Shown: positions 24,370 through 33,282, counted from the stretch's first letter. The stretch: DNA of 64,000 nucleotides from Candidatus Zhuqueibacterota bacterium (GCA_016931935.1 JAFGDW010000082.1:1-64000), one strand, 5' to 3'. Numbers and translations: made by a program. Notes: generated by a model from the letters alone, not told the origin.

Positions 24370-25603
24370 ATTATATGTGAAAATTGGTTTCATCGTTTTA
24401 TGGTTGGGAATTTTTAATCCCGTCATTCGAAGTTTTAGCCAGGTATCCCTCCGCCAAACAACAGGCTACGATAAAAATATTTTTAGAGACGATCAGGGCA
24501 TTGCCGACTGGACTCATCAAACATCATTTACGGCTGTTAAAAAATTCGTTTTCGTGCAGATGGAATGGGATGTTGCCTACAATGGCCAGGCAATCTGGTT
24601 CAATCAACATACTGATCGTTTTTTTCATGTCCACCAATTCGATACACAAGCTAACATTCAACTTCCCCATCAAATATCGCTCGAGAACTCATTTGTCTAT
24701 GATCAGCGTTTTAATAAGGACGATTATACACTTTACGAGTATCGCAACTGGCGGTTATCGCCACAATTACATTTTCTGCATTTTCAACAAACTCCTTTGG
24801 TTGTCGGATATTATTTACGCCAACGCCATTACAATGAACTTGATTATTTGAATTACACAGAGCAGAACGCATTCTTCACCATCAAGCATTTTTTCCCAAC
24901 CCGGACAACAGTTATCGCAAATATAAATTTGTATTGGAAAAATTACAGCGCATCCACAGAAGATCAACAGGTCATTATTCAACGAAAAGCACAATCACCT
25001 GATGGGGGGAGCGGCAATGCAGGCGGAGGCCACGGTCACGGCCAACCACACGGGCCGACTGATCCACTATCCCCACAGGAAATGATGATGGATACTCTCA
25101 TCACGACCATCCATCAAACACAGCAACGTAGCACACAACGCTGGGAGGCATCGGTTCGGATTGCGCAATCGCTTACCAACTCCACGGGATTGCGGTTTGA
25201 TTGGACCGGCCAATATGCATCCGATACGCCGATTCGCTATTTGTCCGGACAGGAATATAACTACACTGATGATGATGAGCTTTATGATAATCCTTACAAT
25301 TACAACGGCAATTCCTGGGAAGTGATGATCACACAACTGTTGCCGCTATCATTTCAATTAAAGTGCTTTGCCAATACATCTCAACGGCGATACAATTATT
25401 CCCCGGAAGACATGACCACCAATCGCAAGGACGATGAACTTATATTTGGTGTTGATGTGAATAAATCATTTGCACTTCCGCTGCTCGGACTGCGAACGAA
25501 TCTGACGGTTTCGTACCAATACATAAAAAATGAATCAAACGATTATTATTTTGATTATGCATTTCCGTTGATTTTTGTAAGTGCGCAATTTACTCGTAAC
25601 TGA
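24350..25603 (+). CDS. probable outer-membrane beta-barrel protein, copy 1
   Basis: The 417-residue protein has a signal peptide (about 1-31, ending RSFSQ) and then alternating polar/aromatic strands ending in an aromatic-rich C terminus, as in outer-membrane barrels. A Gly/His-rich insert (GGGHGHGQPHG) sits near 220-235. Blocks RQTTGYDKNIF, TLYEYRNW, HYNELDYLNYTEQNAFF and DDELYDNPYNYNGN have counterparts in the protein at 29289-30404 (HQSTGYQSNVF, ALYDYRAF, AYTELYEFNYWQNTLFS, EDELFDDPFGYNSN). No named family is recognised. It is translationally coupled to the Asp-rich repeat gene (20-base overlap). Confidence 0.65.
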   Translation: MVKIGNKLYVKIGFIVLWLGIFNPVIRSFSQVSLRQTTGYDKNIFRDDQGIADWTHQTSFTAVKKFVFVQMEWDVAYNGQAIWFNQHTDRFFHVHQFDTQANIQLPHQISLENSFVYDQRFNKDDYTLYEYRNWRLSPQLHFLHFQQTPLVVGYYLRQRHYNELDYLNYTEQNAFFTIKHFFPTRTTVIANINLYWKNYSASTEDQQVIIQRKAQSPDGGSGNAGGGHGHGQPHGPTDPLSPQEMMMDTLITTIHQTQQRSTQRWEASVRIAQSLTNSTGLRFDWTGQYASDTPIRYLSGQEYNYTDDDELYDNPYNYNGNSWEVMITQLLPLSFQLKCFANTSQRRYNYSPEDMTTNRKDDELIFGVDVNKSFALPLLGLRTNLTVSYQYIKNESNDYYFDYAFPLIFVSAQFTRN

Positions 25604-25748
25604 CATAAACATGAATGAATTGTTGATTTGCCAGGTTTTCATTATATTTTGAAATTTAAGCATAATCTTGCGGAGACTCTCATTTCACGATTCTGCTCAT
25701 ACGCACGGCCGACAGACTAGAAGAACCTATACATCAGAATAATTCTAA

Positions 25749-27797
25749 ATGCCCAACACCAACCAAAATTCCATCATCACCAAATTTGCCGGCATTCGGC
25801 CACGATATATTGTGATTATTTCACTTGTGCTGATCGTTGTGTTATTTGCTTCCGGTGTCATCGAGTTGCGGCAGGCGAAAAAGGAAATTCATTTCCTGAT
25901 GGAAGAAGAAGCAACCACGTTGTGGGCGTCTATCACGAAAAGCGCCACCAATGCGATATATTCATTCGATGAAATTGAATTGCTGGTGGAAGAACGATTA
26001 TTTACAGTGGCACGCATGGTTGCCCGGCTCGATCAAAATACAAAACTCACATCAACCACCTTACAACAAATCGTTGATGCCAATAATGTCTATCGCATTA
26101 ATCTGTTTGATCGCCATGGCAAACGGATTTTGTCCAACGTACCACTCGGTGACGATTCACTTCATCAGAACGATCCCCATACCGCTGCATTACGGGACAT
26201 CCTGAATGGCGATGCCCGGGAAACTGCGCTTGGTTTTGTCAATAGCCGACATCCCGGTGAACAGCGATTTGCAGTAGCCGTTGCCCGGACATCAGGCGGA
26301 GCAATCATTGTAAATATCGATGCCCATTCGATGCTGGATTTCCGTCGGTCGATTGGCGTAGGCCGGTTGATGCAGGATATTGGCGATTACAAAAACATTG
26401 CCTATCTTGTGCTGCAAGATTCGAGCGGCATTCTGTTGGCATCTTCCGACGTCGCTCGTATCAGTAGTTTTTCCAGTGACCGCTTTCTTATGGATGCATT
26501 CAAACAGCAACGTCAGACATCACGTTTTACATCATTCAAGAATAAAAATGTGTTCGAATTTGTTGGTCCATTTGTTATTGATAACGAATCGCTCGGATTG
26601 CTGCGGATCGGGCTGGTAACAAATCACCTGAATGACGCGCAGGATCGTATCAAACGGCGGTTGATTATCATGTCGGTTGTCACCGGCTTTTTAATGCTAA
26701 TCGTAATTAATTTTCTGACTGTCAACCAAAATTACCGGCTCATTAACGATGCATACCGTCGGATTCGCACGTATTCCAGTAATATCCTGCAACGCATGAC
26801 AGATGCAGTCGTTGCTATCGGTGCGGATACAACCTTGACCATGATTAACACAGCAGCACTCGAATTATTTAAATCACTTTCATTGCAACTACAGACTCCT
26901 TCGCCAACGCAGCTACGCACGCTTCTCCCCCACTTATTTGAAACCCTGGAAACCGGGCAGCCAATCACGAACATCGAACACACCATTACATTGGATGGCA
27001 AACAGCACGTACTGGAAATTAGTACCAGTGTTATTATAAATTCCGACGGGAGGGTTGAGACAGCGTTTGCGGTGATTAAGGATTTCACGGAACGACGTCG
27101 GCTGGAGGAATCGTTGCAGCGACAGGACAAACTGGTGGCAATGGGACAGCTTGCTTCCGGCGTGGCGCATGAAATCCGCAATCCGTTGAATTCCATCGGT
27201 ATGATTTCCCAGCGCCTGAATAAGGAATTCGAACCAACATCGGATCAGGAAGAATATTTGCAATTGACCAATAGCATGGTGAAAGAGGTCCGCCGTATCA
27301 ATGATATCATCCAGCAGTTTTTAAAATTCGCCAAACCACCGAAATTAAATATAACGCCGATTGATTTAAGTGAAATCGTGCGCGAGGTTGCATTTCTGGT
27401 AACGTCGCAAGCGGACCAGCAGCATATTAAATTGCATGCAGAGCTGAGCCGGCTGCCGGACTTGCTGTTCGATGTGAATCAGATGAAACAGGCGCTGCTC
27501 AATCTGCTACAAAATAGTATGGATGCAATTGGCGAAAATGGTGACATTTGGCTGCGCACCGAGATGACATCCAGCGATGTTAAACTTCATATTAAAGACA
27601 ATGGCGCGGGGATTGATGAATTGACACTATCAAAAATTTTCAATTTGTACTTTACCACCAAATCGACCGGCACCGGTCTGGGATTGAGTATGGTGCATCA
27701 GATCATTTCTCAACATCAGGGCCATATTGATGTTACCAGCGAGCCGGGTGTCGGCACTGAGTTTATCATTACATTTCCGGGAGACTATCATGGCTGA
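25749..27797 (+). CDS. membrane-bound PAS-domain sensor histidine kinase (NtrB/AtoS-like)
   Basis: A 682-residue kinase with a first membrane segment (about 20-38), an extracytoplasmic sensor domain of about 260 residues, a second membrane segment (about 303-325), a PAS domain (about 345-450), and HisKA with the phospho-accepting His474 in SGVAHEIRNPLNSIG. The ATPase domain has the N box NLLQNSMDAIGENG, G1 DNGAGID and G2 GTGLGLSM. It shares 8 bases with the downstream regulator gene, which fixes them as a pair. The sensor domain would face the periplasm, where the two flanking Asp-rich/barrel pairs are expected to be exported; a signal from there is an inference. Confidence 0.92.
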   Translation: MPNTNQNSIITKFAGIRPRYIVIISLVLIVVLFASGVIELRQAKKEIHFLMEEEATTLWASITKSATNAIYSFDEIELLVEERLFTVARMVARLDQNTKLTSTTLQQIVDANNVYRINLFDRHGKRILSNVPLGDDSLHQNDPHTAALRDILNGDARETALGFVNSRHPGEQRFAVAVARTSGGAIIVNIDAHSMLDFRRSIGVGRLMQDIGDYKNIAYLVLQDSSGILLASSDVARISSFSSDRFLMDAFKQQRQTSRFTSFKNKNVFEFVGPFVIDNESLGLLRIGLVTNHLNDAQDRIKRRLIIMSVVTGFLMLIVINFLTVNQNYRLINDAYRRIRTYSSNILQRMTDAVVAIGADTTLTMINTAALELFKSLSLQLQTPSPTQLRTLLPHLFETLETGQPITNIEHTITLDGKQHVLEISTSVIINSDGRVETAFAVIKDFTERRRLEESLQRQDKLVAMGQLASGVAHEIRNPLNSIGMISQRLNKEFEPTSDQEEYLQLTNSMVKEVRRINDIIQQFLKFAKPPKLNITPIDLSEIVREVAFLVTSQADQQHIKLHAELSRLPDLLFDVNQMKQALLNLLQNSMDAIGENGDIWLRTEMTSSDVKLHIKDNGAGIDELTLSKIFNLYFTTKSTGTGLGLSMVHQIISQHQGHIDVTSEPGVGTEFIITFPGDYHG

Positions 27798-29154
27798 ACA
27801 TTCAATTCTGTTGATCGACGATGAAATTGCCCAGACCCTGGCGTTGTCCGGATTTTTAAAGAAGAAGGGCTACCGGGTCCATACGGCCAATTCCGGTACC
27901 GATGGCATTCAGATAGTGAATCAGCACACAATTGATCTGATTATTTCCGACTTCAAAATGCCCGACAAAAGCGGCCTGGACGTACTGCATGAGGCTAAAT
28001 CCATCAATCCCGACATCGATGTAATTATTATGACCGCATACGGCAGCATCGAATCCGCCACCGAAGTGATGCGCAACGGCGCCATCGATTACCTGACCAA
28101 ACCGGTCGATCTGGACCAATTGGAACTGATTATTACCAAAGCGCTGGAGCACAAGCAACTCGTTTCCGAAAACCGGCAGCTTCGCGAGCAACTGTCAGAG
28201 AAATTCAAATTCAATCAAATTATTTCTGCCAGCGAAGTGATGGAAGAAGCGCTGAATATTGCCGGACGAGCCGCACCCAGCAAAAGTACGGTGTTAATCA
28301 CCGGTGAAAGCGGCACCGGCAAGGAACTAATCGCCCGGGCAATTCATGTTGCCAGTCCCAGAAAAGACCAACCGTTCATCGCCGTCAATTGCGCAGCCCT
28401 GACAGACAATCTGCTTGAAAGTGAGTTATTTGGACACGAAAAAGGCGCGTTCACCGGTGCGGATAGAATGCGCAAGGGCCGGTTCGAACTGGCACATCAG
28501 GGGACATTGTTTATTGATGAAGTTGGTGAACTGCCGCCTGGCACGCAGGTTAAACTGCTGCGGGTTCTGCAGGAACAGACGTTTGAACGCGTCGGCGGCA
28601 GTGAAACGATTCACGTTGATGTACGAATTGTAGCTGCGACGAACAAAGTACTGGAGGATTTGATTGATGACGGCTTGTTCCGTGACGATTTGTACTACCG
28701 GCTAAATGTGGTGAGTATCACCATTCCCCCGTTACGGCGTCGCAAAACCGACATCCCCCTGTTGGTGGACCATTTCCTGCGTAAATATGCTGCAACCAAT
28801 GATAAAGCCATCACCAGTATTTCCCGCGAGGCGTTGGATTTATTGATGAAGTACAATTTCCCCGGAAATGTTCGCGAACTGGAAAACATCATTGAGCAAG
28901 CGGTGGTGCTCAGCCGCGATGCCACACTCGGCTCCCGCGACCTGCCAATGACCGTAAAAGGCGCCGGCCGCAAGACAAAAAAGAAGGATTGTGAATTCGA
29001 AGGCACGCTCCCGGAACAAGTGGAAGCGCTGGAGCATGAACTCATCAAACGTGCACTTGAAGAATCAGGCGGCGTACAAACCAAAGCCGCAGAAACGCTG
29101 GGAATTACCGAGCGGCATTTGCGGTATAAGCTAGCGAAGTATGGGATGAAGTAA
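27790..29154 (+). CDS. sigma54-dependent response regulator (NtrC family)
   Basis: A 454-residue activator with a receiver domain (1-120; acidic pocket IDDE at 9-12, phospho-acceptor Asp54 in IISDFKMP, Lys in YLTKPVD). The AAA+ domain has Walker A GESGTGKE, the sigma54-contacting GAFTGA in HEKGAFTGADRMRKGRFELA and Walker B GTLFIDEVGE. A Fis-type helix-turn-helix lies at the C terminus (TKAAETLGITERHLRYKLAKYG). I use the ATG at 27790, which overlaps the kinase stop; the longer frame to 27727 lies inside the kinase. It should activate sigma54 promoters; a candidate lies upstream of the mirror-image gene at 30975. Confidence 0.95.
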   Translation: MAEHSILLIDDEIAQTLALSGFLKKKGYRVHTANSGTDGIQIVNQHTIDLIISDFKMPDKSGLDVLHEAKSINPDIDVIIMTAYGSIESATEVMRNGAIDYLTKPVDLDQLELIITKALEHKQLVSENRQLREQLSEKFKFNQIISASEVMEEALNIAGRAAPSKSTVLITGESGTGKELIARAIHVASPRKDQPFIAVNCAALTDNLLESELFGHEKGAFTGADRMRKGRFELAHQGTLFIDEVGELPPGTQVKLLRVLQEQTFERVGGSETIHVDVRIVAATNKVLEDLIDDGLFRDDLYYRLNVVSITIPPLRRRKTDIPLLVDHFLRKYAATNDKAITSISREALDLLMKYNFPGNVRELENIIEQAVVLSRDATLGSRDLPMTVKGAGRKTKKKDCEFEGTLPEQVEALEHELIKRALEESGGVQTKAAETLGITERHLRYKLAKYGMK

Positions 29155-29250
29155 CATTTCTTTTAATTTTTCCTTTACAGTTTCTAAGATTGTGCGTATT
29201 ATATGATTATCATGAAATTTCTAATTGTGAATTGTAAATGGATGATGATG

Positions 29251-29275
29251 AATTGTTAATTCACTATTAACAATT
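29251..29275. terminator. hairpin between convergent genes
   Basis: AATTGTTAAT (29251-29260) pairs with ATTAACAATT (29266-29275) around 5 bases. It lies between the ends of the regulator gene (plus) and the barrel gene (minus). The stem is AT-only and no long T-run follows, so strength is doubtful. Confidence 0.4.
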
Positions 29276-29288
29276 GACACTATTGGTA

Positions 29289-30404
29289 TTAGTAAATCTT
29301 CACATCAAATCCCATCCTCGCAAACATATTCTCATAATCATAATACCCATCATTCGAATTATTGTTGAGATAACCAACTGTCAACCATACCTGAATGGAT
29401 TTGTGCTGTTTGCCCCAGCCGAAATTGCGGCTGAGCGTTGTCCATGCAAAAATGCGGTTATCCGAGTGCCGGGCGCTATCATCGTATGTCATTCCAGCAG
29501 GATCATAAACGCGCCGGTTGTGATAATCGCGGCCAAGATAACCAGTGGTCGTTTGCAGCTTGAAGTTGAACAGCAGTGCGTTTGTCAAACTCATCGCCAC
29601 TTCGTTGCTGTTATAGCCAAACGGATCGTCGAACAGTTCATCTTCAGTGATTAAATATGTGTCTGCAATTGCTGTCGGATCACCAGCAAACAATCCAACA
29701 CGCTGACGGAGTTGGTAACGGAATTTTATTGCAGTCTGCATCCCCAATGATTGTGCAAGTCCAATTCGCAAAACCGCTTGATCCACGGATAGCATGGCAT
29801 CATATAAATATCCATTAATCTCATACGGACTGTAAAGTTTCCATTGGTAGCTCAACACCAACGTCATCGACGTACCGGTCTGAAAATACGTATTCAATTG
29901 AGAAAAAAGCGTGTTTTGCCAATAGTTGAATTCATACAGCTCCGTGTAAGCCCGTCGATCGAGTCGAACGCCCAATCGTCCAATAACATTTGAACGCAGG
30001 TACTTTTTCCCGGAAAGGTAGATATTGAATGCGCGGTAATCATAGAGTGCATATGTATCCTTGCCATCAATCCATGATGCACCGGCGCCAAAGTATATGT
30101 CGGATGTAGTGGATACCGCACCGTCATATCCGAGTTGATGATAAAAATATTGTCGTGCTGTGTAGGTTCGAAATAAATTGACATCACCATCGTAATAGAA
30201 CTGCGACTCGGTATTGTTGTGATTGGTGGTGTGGCTAAGTGATATTCCGAACTGATTTGTCATGTCCGGCAACTGGTAGTTATTATAAAATACATTGGAT
30301 TGATAACCGGTGGATTGATGGATACGAATATCCGTTTGCGCATGCGCCAGGACAGCGCTGATAAGTACAATCGAGATGCTAAGAATGTGGGTAAGATTTT
30401 TCAT
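29289..30404 (-). CDS. probable outer-membrane beta-barrel protein, copy 2
   Basis: The protein has 371 residues from the ATG at 30404, which GGAGG precedes; the open frame runs on into the upstream gene but without a signal peptide. It has a signal peptide ending AHAQ, then aromatic-rich alternating strands to an FDVKIY end. It is a paralogue of the protein at 24350-25603 along most of its length, including the STGYQSNVF start and the EDELFDDPFGYNSN block, but lacks the Gly/His-rich insert. It follows its Asp-rich partner gene, with a strong hairpin in the 73-base gap. The family is unnamed. Confidence 0.65.
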   Translation of the reverse strand: MKNLTHILSISIVLISAVLAHAQTDIRIHQSTGYQSNVFYNNYQLPDMTNQFGISLSHTTNHNNTESQFYYDGDVNLFRTYTARQYFYHQLGYDGAVSTTSDIYFGAGASWIDGKDTYALYDYRAFNIYLSGKKYLRSNVIGRLGVRLDRRAYTELYEFNYWQNTLFSQLNTYFQTGTSMTLVLSYQWKLYSPYEINGYLYDAMLSVDQAVLRIGLAQSLGMQTAIKFRYQLRQRVGLFAGDPTAIADTYLITEDELFDDPFGYNSNEVAMSLTNALLFNFKLQTTTGYLGRDYHNRRVYDPAGMTYDDSARHSDNRIFAWTTLSRNFGWGKQHKSIQVWLTVGYLNNNSNDGYYDYENMFARMGFDVKIY

Positions 30405-30427
30405 GGCCGCCTCCGGGATGTAAATGA

Positions 30428-30466
30428 AACAGGCACAGTTACGTTTGCGTAACCATGCCTGCCTGT
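30428..30466 (-). promoter_or_regulatory. intercistronic hairpin
   Basis: On the minus strand AACAGGCA...GTTACG pairs with CGTAAC...TGCCTGTT (arms 30466-30448 and 30443-30428, with a 3-base bulge) around a 4-base loop. No T-run follows, so it is more likely an RNA stabiliser or processing site between the Asp-rich gene and the barrel gene than a terminator. Confidence 0.5.
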
Positions 30467-30477
30467 TCAGTGAGGTA

Positions 30478-30975
30478 TTACTTGTTGCCGCGTTTGCCAC
30501 CTTGTTTGCCTTTGGGGCCGGTTCCGTCACAGACGCCATCACCGGTACCTGCGCCATTATTTCCGCTGCCGCGCACACCATTTCCTTTTCGGCCATTGGC
30601 ATTCCCGCTTTTATTAGCGCCACGTTGGCCGCGCTGTGAACCCAACGCTGTCCAATCCGGATCTTCACAGTTGCGAATACCATCGCCATCCGCATCCTGG
30701 AACCGGTCGTTCAATCCGTCGCCGTCTTCATCAATGAAGCCGCCACGTTTGGTGCGATCGGGATTTTGTGGCGTGTAATCCGCATCCATACCATTGGGAA
30801 TACCATCGCCGTCTGAATCCGGGGCAAGGTCGTTGTAACCATCGCCATTTTCATCAACAAAATTGGGGCCGTGAACGACCGGATCGGTCGGGGTGGTGTC
30901 ATCCTGAGCTTTAAGCGGAAGTGCTGCGACTGCAAATGCCAGTCCGAACAATGTGAGTGCGGTTAATCGTTTCAT
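30478..30975 (-). CDS. secreted Asp-rich repeat protein (EF-hand/TSP3-like), copy 2
   Basis: A 165-residue protein with a signal peptide (1-23, ending LKAQ), then calcium-loop-like repeats: DENGDGYNDLAPDSDGDGIP, DEDGDGLNDRFQDADGDGIR. The last 50 residues are basic and rich in Gly, Asn and Arg (NANGRKGNGVRGSGNNGAG). It is the smaller counterpart of the protein at 23641-24369. AAGGAG lies 7 bases before the ATG, and a candidate sigma54 promoter lies 60 bases upstream. With the barrel gene it forms a minus-strand pair that mirrors the plus-strand pair across the two-component system. Confidence 0.72.
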   Translation of the reverse strand: MKRLTALTLFGLAFAVAALPLKAQDDTTPTDPVVHGPNFVDENGDGYNDLAPDSDGDGIPNGMDADYTPQNPDRTKRGGFIDEDGDGLNDRFQDADGDGIRNCEDPDWTALGSQRGQRGANKSGNANGRKGNGVRGSGNNGAGTGDGVCDGTGPKGKQGGKRGNK

Positions 30976-31034
30976 GATAGATCTCCTTATTATTGGTTTT
31001 GGTTAAGTTTGTTTTGTCTTCTGCTTTATCTTAA

Positions 31035-31050
31035 TACAAAGTGCATGCCA
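31035..31050 (-). promoter_or_regulatory. candidate sigma54 promoter
   Basis: On the minus strand TGGCATGCACTTTGTA matches the TGGCACG-N4-TTGCA consensus at correct spacing, with two changes (C to T in each element). The predicted start would be near 31024, about 48 bases before the Asp-rich repeat gene's ATG. The neighbouring regulator is of the sigma54-activating class. Confidence 0.45.
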
Positions 31051-31197
31051 TTTATTTCTTGCACATGTTTAGACTCAAAATATCAATCATTTATAACCAA
31101 TCATAATTTGATATATTTTTACATTATTTCGACCATTTGGGCGAATTATTCGACGGAATGGGTTGTGGGATGAGTAAAAGTGCGGGAGAAAAAAAGT

Positions 31198-31222
31198 GCC
31201 ACGCACTTCAGAAGTGCGTGGC
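31198..31222. repeat. perfect 25-bp palindromic repeat
   Basis: GCCACGCACTTC, one central A, then the exact reverse complement GAAGTGCGTGGC. Related copies lie at 10081 and 20301, in each case in an intergenic space at a gene end. Confidence 0.75.
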
Positions 31223-31253
31223 GCTTAATAATCTGCAAGCTTGTAAGTAATAA

Positions 31254-31661
31254 TTACTTTAAACCATGTTCATTAAAAAAATAGCTGTACTTTTTATCAC
31301 ATTTCATGATATGTTCAATAAGCCAGTTGGTCATGAAATTCATCACTTCAATGGATAATCGAGCATCTCCCGATCGAAGTTTTCGACAAAAAGTAGCGGA
31401 CCGCTTGATGAAACTCTGATGCTGGGCGATATGCTCCGCAGCTTCGGGAAAGGAAAATTCCTTAAAATATTTTTCTTCAAATTCAAAATGCTCAGTAGCG
31501 TAATCCAGTAATCCATCAACCACGGAGCCTATTGCATCTGAGCCTTTCCCTAACCGCATCGCATGGAAAAGCTCATTCATCAAAGCAATTAATTTTTTAT
31601 GCTGATTATCGATTACACTAACGTTAACGCTAAATCGATCATTCCAGGTTATCGATTCCAT
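31254..31661 (-). CDS. bacteriohemerythrin
   Basis: A 135-residue single-domain hemerythrin, a four-helix oxygen-binding protein with a di-iron centre. The ligands are in DNQHKKLIALMNEL, HFEFEEKYF, HIAQHQSF and IEHIMKCDKKY, in the family order. It probably buffers or senses oxygen in the cytoplasm of a microaerophile or facultative anaerobe (inference). AGGA lies 7 bases before the ATG. It stands alone between an intergenic palindrome and an AT-rich gap. Confidence 0.93.
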   Translation of the reverse strand: MESITWNDRFSVNVSVIDNQHKKLIALMNELFHAMRLGKGSDAIGSVVDGLLDYATEHFEFEEKYFKEFSFPEAAEHIAQHQSFIKRSATFCRKLRSGDARLSIEVMNFMTNWLIEHIMKCDKKYSYFFNEHGLK

Positions 31662-31940
31662 ACTACGATCCTGTTTTGCTTTTATTCATCTGTAATCTTG
31701 TTTTCATCATTTGTCTTCAATAATTATTATCGCCCAATCGTTGGGCAACATTAACCAAGATTACGATTTTGAACAGGTTTGTTTTTTATGCACTCTGAAA
31801 TTTGCAACTCATTTTTTGTACTGCTTTATCCGACTATATAATTTATGGATTCTTAAACAGGCTATTGCATCCGTTTATAAAAATGTGTATATTGTAATCC
31901 TTTAAATGACAACATCGCTATCATCACGAGGGCTGCTATC

Positions 31941-32552
31941 ATGCGTATACGTCCGCTTCATCTCTTCGTTATCAGCTTCATGCTTGTTCTGGGATATCAA
32001 TTGGCCAATTGCTGGGGCAATCATCCACGCGACAATCGTCCTGGCATTGTCGCGCCAAACGATCCGATTCAGGAAACATTAAAAGGTGAACAGGTTTTTC
32101 AATTCAAATCATTTCGTATTCATCGATTGGCGTCATTCGAAATAACGGCGCGAGTGCTGGCAAAGGAACGTTATCGTTTCGACCGCGAAGCAAAACTGGC
32201 TCCGTACGATCTGGCAATGGGCTGGAAGCGTATGTCGGATTTGGCGGTTATAGAATCGTTCTCTATCAGTCAGAATAATCGCTTTTACTGGTGGTCGGCC
32301 AAGCACATGCCGATTCCCAGGCCGGAGATTATTTCCAGCAGTGCGAATATGCACATCATTCCGGCTAATGATATAGTGCGCGATATGCTGGATAATATTC
32401 ACAAGTATGATGTGATTCATTTAAAAGGTTATCTCGTTCATTGTGTGGATAAAGATGGGTGGAACTGGACAAGCTCATTACGTCGTACCGACTCAGGGGC
32501 GGGCGCGTGTGAATTAATTTGGACGGAGAGTGTAGAAATACTAAAATATTAG
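31941..32552 (+). CDS. exported protein of unknown function
   Basis: The 203-residue protein has an N-terminal hydrophobic segment (about 8-24) that may be a signal peptide or anchor. The rest is mixed and well-formed, with a notable WWSAKHMPIPRPEI block, then a KYDVIHLKGYLVHCVDKDGWNW strand region near the C terminus. It does not match a family I can name. It is followed by a strong hairpin at 32570-32600 that separates it from the convergent one-carbon operon. The ATG at 31941 is the only reasonable start; the ribosome binding site is weak. Confidence 0.7.
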   Translation: MRIRPLHLFVISFMLVLGYQLANCWGNHPRDNRPGIVAPNDPIQETLKGEQVFQFKSFRIHRLASFEITARVLAKERYRFDREAKLAPYDLAMGWKRMSDLAVIESFSISQNNRFYWWSAKHMPIPRPEIISSSANMHIIPANDIVRDMLDNIHKYDVIHLKGYLVHCVDKDGWNWTSSLRRTDSGAGACELIWTESVEILKY

Positions 32553-32569
32553 AAGAATTAGGGGATTTA

Positions 32570-32600
32570 CAAACCAGGTATCCCGGAGATACCTGGTTTG
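32570..32600. terminator. bidirectional hairpin terminator
   Basis: CAAACCAGGTATC (32570-32582) pairs perfectly with GATACCTGGTTTG (32588-32600) around 5 bases. It separates the convergent unknown exported protein gene and the corrinoid-protein gene that ends the one-carbon operon. T-runs are short on both sides. Confidence 0.75.
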
Positions 32601-32616
32601 TTAATTACTGCTGCAA

Positions 32617-33282
32617 TCACGCTACACACTTATTCAAATATTCCACTGCACCCTGCGGCGTCGGAGAATAGTAATCCGCGCCAACCTTTTGACAAAAATC
32701 CTGAGTTACCGGCGCGCCGCCGATTAATATTCTTGTATCAGGATGTGCTTCTTTAATCGCTTTCACACTCTTTTCCATATTGATCATCGTCGTAGTCAAT
32801 AATGCACTCAATCCCACGAAGCAGCCGGGATGGTTAGCTACAGCATCGAGAAATTTCTGTGATGATACATCAACGCCCAAATCAATCACATCGTAGCCAC
32901 CGCCTTTAACGGTCATCGAGACAAGATTCTTACCAATGTCATGTAAATCGCCGGAGACGGTACCAATCACAAACTTACCTTTCTGTTTGACCGCACCGGA
33001 TTCCAAAAACGGTTTCAGATGGTTCATTACGGCGGTCATTGCTTTAGCGGCCATGAGAAGCTCTGGGACAAATACTTTATTTTCGCTGAACTTTTTCCCG
33101 ATTCGTTCCATGCCCAGCATGCAACCATTTAGCAGTGCATCCGGCTGCAATCCATCCTTGAGCGCCTGGGCTGCAATTTCATCAGCACCATCCTGATCTT
33201 TCATATCCGGCGGAAATGGGGACGTTTTAGAAATTTTACCACGTTCGACACACATTGCGATCTTTTCACTAATCTCTTGCAT
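32617..33282 (-). CDS. methyltransferase corrinoid protein (MtbC/MtvC-like)
   Basis: The 221-residue protein carries a methyl group on a cobalamin between methyltransferases. It has the N-terminal helical cap (about 1-90) and the B12-binding Rossmann domain with the cobalt-ligand motif GDLHDIGKN, then the GGYDVIDLGVDV, GLSALLTTTM and IGGAPVTQDF segments. AAGGAGC precedes the ATG at 33282; the longer frame to 33336 lacks support. It is the last gene of the one-carbon operon, separated from metF by 168 bases holding a hairpin. Its partner is probably the methyl-THF methyltransferase at 34894; no substrate-specific demethylase (MttB/MtgB type) is in the window. Confidence 0.88.
   Translation of the reverse strand: MQEISEKIAMCVERGKISKTSPFPPDMKDQDGADEIAAQALKDGLQPDALLNGCMLGMERIGKKFSENKVFVPELLMAAKAMTAVMNHLKPFLESGAVKQKGKFVIGTVSGDLHDIGKNLVSMTVKGGGYDVIDLGVDVSSQKFLDAVANHPGCFVGLSALLTTTMINMEKSVKAIKEAHPDTRILIGGAPVTQDFCQKVGADYYSPTPQGAVEYLNKCVA

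Larger units (their letters stand above)
30976..31253. other. intergenic region with sigma54-like promoter and palindromic repeat
   Basis: The left half carries the sigma54-type site at 31035-31050 serving the gene at 30975. The right half carries the 25-bp palindrome at 31198-31222, near the end of the bacteriohemerythrin gene. Nothing else is recognised. Confidence 0.5.
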
